Shown piece after piece: positions 58,653 to 64,000 of a stretch of DNA of 64,000 nucleotides (within the stretch, counting starts at the first letter, position 1; each line of letters begins with the position of its first letter). Position numbers and translations under genes: made by a program. Origin of the DNA: G041200185 sp041200185 (GTDB taxonomy: Bacteria > Pseudomonadota > Alphaproteobacteria > BNTO01); assembly GCA_041200185.1 (NCBI GenBank), contig CP165730.1, forward strand, positions 1,054,001-1,118,000, read 5' to 3'. A model generated the notes under the pieces. That model saw only the letters and a list, made by a program, of their open reading frames with translations. It made no database searches and was not told the DNA's origin.

Positions 58653-59462
58653 TCGCAACTCTGAACCCCTCCACTAACCGCGTTCATGTTAAGAGATCGG
58701 GTTAAGTGCGTCAAGGTTGTTGGAGAAGTGAGCTTAAAACGGAACGCTATCTTTTTTATCAAAAACTACACTTCAGTGTAAGAGAGCGACTTATCCTATG
58801 CGTGCTACTCCTTTTCCACCCATTGTAAGTGGAATCTTTTTCTGCTTTGGGTTCCAAATGCTAACACATCCTCCTAAATTTGAGAAAAATTTACCAAACG
58901 TTATCCTGGGAAGATAGGTTGTACTAGCTGTTATAATCATGGGCCTGTATTGATTAATTAGCTGCATGTAGGCAGATAAAGTTCAGAAAAGTACCAACTC
59001 GTTCTATCAAAACTGTGTCGACCTCCTAAAAATTTCAATAAATTTCCGTAAGCGGATGTCAACTTATACAGAATCCTTCATAGGATAAAAAGTTTGTGGA
59101 ATCGTTTCTACCTTTTGATAAAATTTATAAAGAATTCGTGATGTTGAATACAAACGATTTTTAAAATAGATGTTGATAAATATTTTTCATGTGTTACTGA
59201 GCGTCTTTACTAACTTGTTTTTAGGATGTATTTTTTTACAATTCCATCACTCGCCAATTCTATAGTAGAGAACACTGATATACCTATCCAACGGCCATAC
59301 AACTGAAGCTTCTAAGAATGTTAAGTCGAAGGCTGAGCTTCATCAAATTTCTCGTATCCAGCAGCTGTAGACCAGAAGGAAAGCAATTTTTGAAACAATG
59401 GGTCGAATGGAGACGCCATGTGACTGAGATTATTTCTTAATGGATTCGCAGGCTTCTTCTCC
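58653..59462. other. Gene-poor AT-rich region between hpf and the MscS gene
   Basis: About 800 bp, AT-rich, with no open frame of protein-like quality on either strand. Only the first 40 bp (the hpf ribosome-binding site) can be interpreted. It may hold an RNA or a decayed gene, but I see no supporting structure. Confidence 0.35.
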
Positions 59463-60923
59463 CTACAGTCCCAAAAAACTCCGCAAAGCAGCAGCGAATT
59501 CGTCTGTTAATTTTTTGCGTTCCTTTAAGGACTGTTCCGCTTTAGACGCAATATCTGAGGTTTCTTGTCTACGTGCAACCATAGCTTCGCTGATTTTAAC
59601 GACGACATCAGGCAATTCTTTGAGTACTTTCTTCAGGTCATTACGTCCGAGCTCGTAAAGAACGGTCTCCGTATAAGCTGAACAGGTAGCATTGCGCGGA
59701 GAATCGTAAAGCACTCCTCCTTCTCCAAAGAAGTCATTTGTAGTTAGGAAAGTAATATGCTTCTTCGTTTGGACTTCAGCACCTTCCTGATCTTCGTCAG
59801 CAACTTTTACTTGGATTGAAATCTCAACAACGCCTTCTGCAAGAAAATACATAGTTGTTCCTCGCGTCTTTTCTGCAATGATAATTTCCCCAGGCGCATA
59901 TTTCCGCATCCTAACAACACGAGCAATTCTCTGAAGATCGCTCTTTGAACACTCCGCAAACAACGGACTGAGTCTTAGAGCCTCATAGGCGGGTGTCATA
60001 GCAATGGTGCTAGGCTCATCTAGCTCTTCGTTCCAATTATAAACGTAGGTCGAGGGAGCCGAGATATTGAGGTTATGGTCAATAAGATGAGACATCAAAG
60101 ACTGAATGACATTGTGTTGGACTGTAATCGTCTGTGCGAATTCAGGAATCTTGAACATAACCCTGTAGATAACCCCCCCATCCGTCGCTTCTCGTGCCAA
60201 AACTTTGGCCTGTTTTTGTGCAACTTGAGGGGCGGCGGCGGCAGCAGCTTGCAGGAGGCGCTTAGCTCTGGCAACAGGAATAGAGCGGTCAAGTGTAACA
60301 ACGACTTCTCCCCAGTATCCATTCTCGGAGTCATTGTAATTAATAATATTCCCCTTGAGCATATCTGAGTTGTTAATGTGTATAATTGTATCATTGGCGA
60401 GTTTAAGAGTTGTTTCACGGAGCTTAATATCAACAACCTGTGCAACGGTACCATTGGCCAATCGTATCCAGTCGCCTTCTTTGTAGTTATCTGCAAAGTC
60501 GAGAACTAACCCAGATATGTAATCAGCTAGGATGTCCTTGGCGATGTACCCGAAACCGCCAAGACCCATGTAAAGAAGTCCTCCAACACCGGAGATGCTT
60601 TTTCCGTAGATTCCCATCAGGATGAAGAGAGCGGCTACAGCTAAAATGGCAAGTAGGACGATATCCTGCAAAAGACGGGAAACAGGGCGTCCTCGTCGTC
60701 GTTCAAGGGGTTGCCAATAGAATAAGTCGACAAATCGAACGGATAACCACGCTAGCAAGGCGACAATAACGGCTTTTACGGCCTGCTCAATTTGGTAAGC
60801 TGTTCCCGTGTTATCCGGGCTGATAGGGTCAGCAAAGTGATACAATGCTATTAGCGCCAATGTACCCAAGAGGGCGACAGCCAGAAACGCGAACTTTTTC
60901 TTGCTCATGAGGATATGCCACAT
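59463..60923 (-). CDS. MscS-family mechanosensitive channel with a cyclic-nucleotide-binding domain
   Basis: AGGAGAG precedes the ATG at 60923 (486 residues); an ATG six codons later is possible. Four hydrophobic helices are followed by the MscS pore and beta domain (GVGGLLYMGLGGFGYIAKDILADYISGLVL region, then FADNYKEGDWI and GTVAQVVDIKLRETTLK, and the phrase IINYNDSENGYWGEV). The C-terminal third is a cNMP-binding domain (LSPLFAECSKSDLQRIA, YAPGEIIIAEKTRGTTMYFLAEGVVEI, FFGEGGVLYDSPRNATC read as blocks). The RNAT pocket motif is present, so nucleotide binding is plausible. It gates solute efflux, perhaps under nucleotide control. Confidence 0.88.
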   Translation of the reverse strand: MWHILMSKKKFAFLAVALLGTLALIALYHFADPISPDNTGTAYQIEQAVKAVIVALLAWLSVRFVDLFYWQPLERRRGRPVSRLLQDIVLLAILAVAALFILMGIYGKSISGVGGLLYMGLGGFGYIAKDILADYISGLVLDFADNYKEGDWIRLANGTVAQVVDIKLRETTLKLANDTIIHINNSDMLKGNIINYNDSENGYWGEVVVTLDRSIPVARAKRLLQAAAAAAPQVAQKQAKVLAREATDGGVIYRVMFKIPEFAQTITVQHNVIQSLMSHLIDHNLNISAPSTYVYNWNEELDEPSTIAMTPAYEALRLSPLFAECSKSDLQRIARVVRMRKYAPGEIIIAEKTRGTTMYFLAEGVVEISIQVKVADEDQEGAEVQTKKHITFLTTNDFFGEGGVLYDSPRNATCSAYTETVLYELGRNDLKKVLKELPDVVVKISEAMVARRQETSDIASKAEQSLKERKKLTDEFAAALRSFLGL

Positions 60924-61975
60924 CCTTCTCTCCTGTCTGTAAGTGTATAGTAAAAATAAGTAGAATACAATATTGAATACAAAATTTAAGTTTTATTATG
61001 AGTATATTGTGCAAATCAGGCTGTACTGCTTAGTGTCTATTCTATAAAGTAATCATGAGACCATGCCGAAAAGAGGACAAAGGTTCAGGATATCCTAGTA
61101 CATGGCCCGGTGGTTACTCACAAACTTCAAAATATCCTTCGCCGAGGCGTAAAAACCTGCTTCAAACCGTCTGGCTTCATCGAATGCTCCTTACAGGAGG
61201 TGAAGTTCATAGGGGATAACTCAATAAACCAGTACAAATGTCATGGCCTTATGATTTGTTTTGAATAACTCTCGAGTGAGTTCGATCTAACTTCAACAGA
61301 AAGCGGGGATAAACCTGTCACAAAAGGCTGTGAGCACTTGATCCTAGCTAACGAACACAAGGTGTTAAAATTCTATTTTTTGACTGTCTTAATAGCTTTA
61401 GTGATATTTTTTTAATACAAAATATTATTATTTTGCACTAGAGTTTTTGCATAAGTTTTTTGTTTTTGAGTGGTTCTTCTCTGTAACCTTCCCCACCTGT
61501 ATACATATGGTAGTATTCACGACAAGGTTAAGGTACTTGCAAAGATGTTTTGATGGAAAAGAGAGGGATATTCACTATGTTGCTTGAATCGCAAGGAAAA
61601 ACGACTTCCTTGGTGATTGCGTTAGCAGCGCTGATATTAAAAATATTTAACATGGAATGCAATAAAAAGCATTGAGCTTAATATAGAGCGATAATACACA
61701 AGCTTAAGGTCAACTACTGTTTTTTGTTGATGTTGTCATAATCAAACAAAATAAGGTCTATTGGGGGTAACACTTTAGTGGCCATTTGCGGTTCATTTCT
61801 CAATCTACCCCTTCAGGGTTGAAACCTACCAGGCACGGAGCCTCTACGCAGTTCAATTCAAACGCAACCTTCTACTCCTCCTATCGTGCAGTCAACCCAT
61901 TGTTCCATCACTACGGAGTCGGGATGATACGACACTTATATGCGTTGTGCAGTAACACAACAGATGATTTCTTCC
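60924..61975. other. Gene-poor region before the terminase
   Basis: About 1,050 bp, AT-rich in the middle. A frame at 61786-62028 on the plus strand has no start signal and overlaps the terminase end. No RNA gene or clear terminator is visible. It may be the scar of lost genes. Confidence 0.35.
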
Positions 61976-63223
61976 CTATCCCTTCAGCCACCAGAGTTTG
62001 GGGAGGGTTAGGGGTTCTTCTCTTTTGAAGAGGTCGGTGAGAGCCCAGACGAGAGCGTCCATTCGATCGGGAGAGGACGTCGATTTATCAGGATTAAAGT
62101 GGCACATTTGATCTTCCAGTTTGGGAAAAGGATGGGAGTGAAAGACTCTCCCTTGCTCATAGAGAGCGGAAATGGGCTCCGCACGAAGAGCTTTTCCTCT
62201 CGTTGCATGAACAGGTGTAAAGGGGATATTCGCGTCAAACGAGCGAACGGTTTCCTCTACGAGGTCGCCTCCTTGGTTAACTTCTGCCACAATGCGATCT
62301 GCCTGATGTTGATGAAATTTTTGAACGACTCGCCGCGCCCAATCATGAGGATGCAGAGCTTCACTGGCGTCATCAAGCACAAAGGCCTCTCCTCGATCAT
62401 TACGCCCCACAATAACGATACCCGTTTCATCCCCACTTCCCGTTACGGCTGGATCCACTCCCACAACGACTCGCGTAAGAGGTGTATCCGGCTGTTTGTA
62501 GAGAATGCTTTCACGCGTCCACAAAGCCCCTTCGGTGTTTTCGATCCACTCTGCATAGAGCTCCTGCCGGCCAAGAGGTCCTTGCCCAAACCGCTTTTGA
62601 ACGTAGCTTAGGAAGGCCGGTGAAAGATTTTGAGTATTTTCAAACGTCGTACCTCGTGTTACGACGGTAGTTGTTTCGTCCATAATGTCCCGCAAAACGG
62701 GCAGAGGACGAGGTGTCGTCGTAATGATGCAGCGAGGATGATGCCCCAATCGCAACCCCAACATGAGTTGGTCATAGCTCTCTTGGGGGTGATTAAATTT
62801 AGCGAATTCGTCGACCCAGGCGAGGTCGAACTGAGGCCCCCTTAACCATTCGTAGTGATCCGCACCAAAAAGGAGAGCTGTCGCTCCATTGGGCCAAGTG
62901 ATTTTTCTTTTTGAAGGCTCAAAAACAGGGCGATTGGGGTCATTCGGCGGATACACAGCGAGGATGCCGCTGATACCTTCAACCATTACATGCCTGACTT
63001 CGTCGATAGTTTGACCGAGGAGGGCTATGTGCTTGTAGGTTCCCTGATCAACCCACTGGCGAATGGATTCCGCTCCGGTACGCGTTTTCCCGAAACCTCG
63101 ACCTGCCAAAATAACCCATGTATGCCAATCCCCATCGGGAATGCGTTGATTCGGACGAGCCCTTTTATCCCAATCAAATCTTTCGGGATCGTACGAGGGG
63201 GATGCGAAATGGATTTTTTTCAT
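61976..63223 (-). CDS. Phage / gene-transfer-agent-type large terminase subunit
   Basis: GGAGA lies 10 bp before the ATG at 63223, giving a 415-residue protein, the normal length for RcGTA gp2-type terminases. The ATPase has Walker A ILAGRGFGKTRTGAES, Walker B FDLAWVDEFAKF and ITTTPRPLPVL. The nuclease half has VVGVDPAVTGSGDETGIVI, ADRIVAEVNQGGDLVEE and SSPDRMDALVWALTDL, with the expected acidic residues. It packages DNA into capsids. No portal or capsid gene follows downstream; they would lie beyond the window, or be lost. It is separate from the P2-like remnants and may belong to a GTA or to another phage. Confidence 0.88.
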   Translation of the reverse strand: MKKIHFASPSYDPERFDWDKRARPNQRIPDGDWHTWVILAGRGFGKTRTGAESIRQWVDQGTYKHIALLGQTIDEVRHVMVEGISGILAVYPPNDPNRPVFEPSKRKITWPNGATALLFGADHYEWLRGPQFDLAWVDEFAKFNHPQESYDQLMLGLRLGHHPRCIITTTPRPLPVLRDIMDETTTVVTRGTTFENTQNLSPAFLSYVQKRFGQGPLGRQELYAEWIENTEGALWTRESILYKQPDTPLTRVVVGVDPAVTGSGDETGIVIVGRNDRGEAFVLDDASEALHPHDWARRVVQKFHQHQADRIVAEVNQGGDLVEETVRSFDANIPFTPVHATRGKALRAEPISALYEQGRVFHSHPFPKLEDQMCHFNPDKSTSSPDRMDALVWALTDLFKREEPLTLPKLWWLKG

Positions 63224-64000
63224 GCAAAGTCGTTCTCCAGATGGGAGAAAACTCATGCCTGGACATTTCCTAGGAAAAAAGTTGGGGGGAAAGGGAGGAT
63301 GTGTCGTCAGATGAAGGATTTTCTTTGAAATCTGAGGAGTTGTAGTTTGATGTAAAATATTCAGGGTGTTTTGGTGAGTCAAAAGATCTTTTTTGGAAAA
63401 GCTTAGGATTCGCCGCCCCCTCCACGAGTCATGAGGTTGATGTGTTGCGAATACCTTGTCGTCGTGATCACATTGAGGGATTTCAGGCCTGGTTTTAGAT
63501 GTTCGCGGGGAGACGTCCGTAAGATTAGCCGAGGAAAGAGGCGATTGGACGTTTTCGCTCCTCTCTTTTTGTGGCACCTTTTTAATGAGGTCGATGAGTT
63601 TTCTTTGGAGAGAAATCGTTATTTCCTGGCCAGATTCACGGAGTTTCAAACCTATATCATCCCTCGATGTGCTATTGGAATCGCTGAAAGCCGACGTCAT
63701 CTCAGCGTGATTCGTCGGATCGTCGGGATGAACGGTGGGATCAACGCCTCGAAGAGCGTTCTTTGGCCTCGAAAAATCCTTACTGCTAAGAAAGCCTGCC
63801 CCGCTGGGGCAGCTTGCCTTGCTAAGGCTGGGGCTGCCTGCCCTGCTAGGGCAAGGAAGAGGGATCTCCTTGCGCAATTCTTGCTTGGACATTGGTGGAG
63901 AGAACAGTGGTGGAAAATGTTCAAAAGGCCCATCATGATAAGGAGGGTATAAACCGTGAGGATCAGCCTCGTTTCCTCCTTTGGGAGGGGCCTTCAGAGA
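63224..64000 (-). CDS. Unknown ORF fused in frame to the terminase, partial at the window edge
   Basis: The terminase frame stays open upstream to the end of the window, adding at least 258 codons without a stop. The distal part (GLYPPYHDGPFEHFPPLFSP, MSKQELRKEIPLPCPSRAGS) is identical to the ORF at 18952-19632. Nearer the terminase there is a helical stretch (IGLKLRESGQEITISLQRKL) that could be a small structural or packaging protein, and then a low-quality Pro/Thr-rich linker. It may be a separate gene whose stop has been lost. No family is recognised. Confidence 0.4.
63797..63853. repeat. Array of three short GCT-loop hairpins (right array)
   Basis: Three perfect hairpins with a GCT loop lie in tandem: TGCCCC-GCT-GGGGCA (63797-63811), GCCTT-GCT-AAGGC (63816-63828) and TGCCCT-GCT-AGGGCA (63839-63853). 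The left copy at 19.3 kb has two. They fall inside an open frame, where each encodes a PSRAG- or PSGAG-like unit. Confidence 0.75.
63827..64000. repeat. Right copy of the exact direct repeat
   Basis: This is identical to 19312-19485 in the same orientation and reaches the last base of the window, so the repeat may be longer. Confidence 0.95.

Noticed and set aside
61786..62028. Plus-strand ORF of 80 codons near the terminase end
   Set aside because: No ribosome-binding site and it overlaps the terminase gene; no similarity to a known protein could be recognised.
1..64000. CRISPR array or cas operon
   Set aside because: No regularly spaced repeats were seen. The Cas4-like fragment at 54.9 kb belongs to the phage recombination nuclease type.

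Overview
The window looks like a stretch of an alphaproteobacterial chromosome, probably from an intracellular, Holosporales-like lineage. The three-gene transhydrogenase (pntAA, pntAB, pntB), the alphaproteobacterial type of SerC, the GTA-type terminase and the many Sec-signal-bearing putative host-directed proteins all point that way. The lineage call is inference, not a measured phylogeny.

Housekeeping region 1 (1-18,911): tRNA-Val, an HU protein, a secreted unknown, serC, a secreted Arg/Asn-rich disordered protein, glmS (with a one-base frameshift), two exported unknowns, pyrH and fabI on the minus strand. Then on the plus strand come rpsB, tsf, a YmdB-like phosphoesterase, a small prepilin-peptidase-like membrane protein, uppP and pntAA-pntAB-pntB.

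Accessory region (about 18.9-57.5 kb): a ruined P2-like (myovirus) prophage, plus the wreck of a giant secreted adhesin at 19.9-24.3 kb. Recognisable phage parts are an endolysin, gpD, the tail end of gpX, a truncated tape measure, gpE/E' with its -1 slippery site, several tail-fibre-region proteins including a DUF4815 protein, gpI, the end of gpJ, a sigma-like remnant, a BRO/KilAC antirepressor, a Cas4-like nuclease remnant, a DUF2924 protein and a large serine recombinase. Sheath, tube and most of the baseplate are missing. The phage genes are full of frameshifts and in-frame stops.

Between the phage fragments, usually at a truncated phage gene, sit more AT-rich genes for proteins with N-terminal signal peptides, most of them intact. 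They include a deaminase-like protein with an APOBEC-style SPCxxC motif, a GT8 glycosyltransferase apparently fused to an OTU-like cysteine protease, four HExxH zinc peptidases (three resembling peptidase family M91/NleD), a nitrilase-like protein and several small exported proteins. I read this as an effector island built on a dead prophage. The contrast between decayed phage genes and mostly intact exported proteins is the main signal in the window. The recombinase has lost its catalytic serine, and the IS5-type transposase at 45.1 kb has lost its catalytic glutamate.

Housekeeping region 2 (58.0-60.9 kb): tRNA-Ser, the long-form ribosome hibernation factor and an MscS-type channel with a cyclic-nucleotide-binding domain. 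After a 1 kb gene-poor gap, a GTA-type large terminase (61,976-63,223) follows. The ORF upstream of it carries a perfect copy (at least 174 bp, running off the window edge) of sequence found 44.5 kb away, beside pntB.

Many lesions are single-base indels in short homopolymers, and one is in essential glmS. Some may therefore be sequencing errors, and reads should be checked before any of them is called a true pseudogene.
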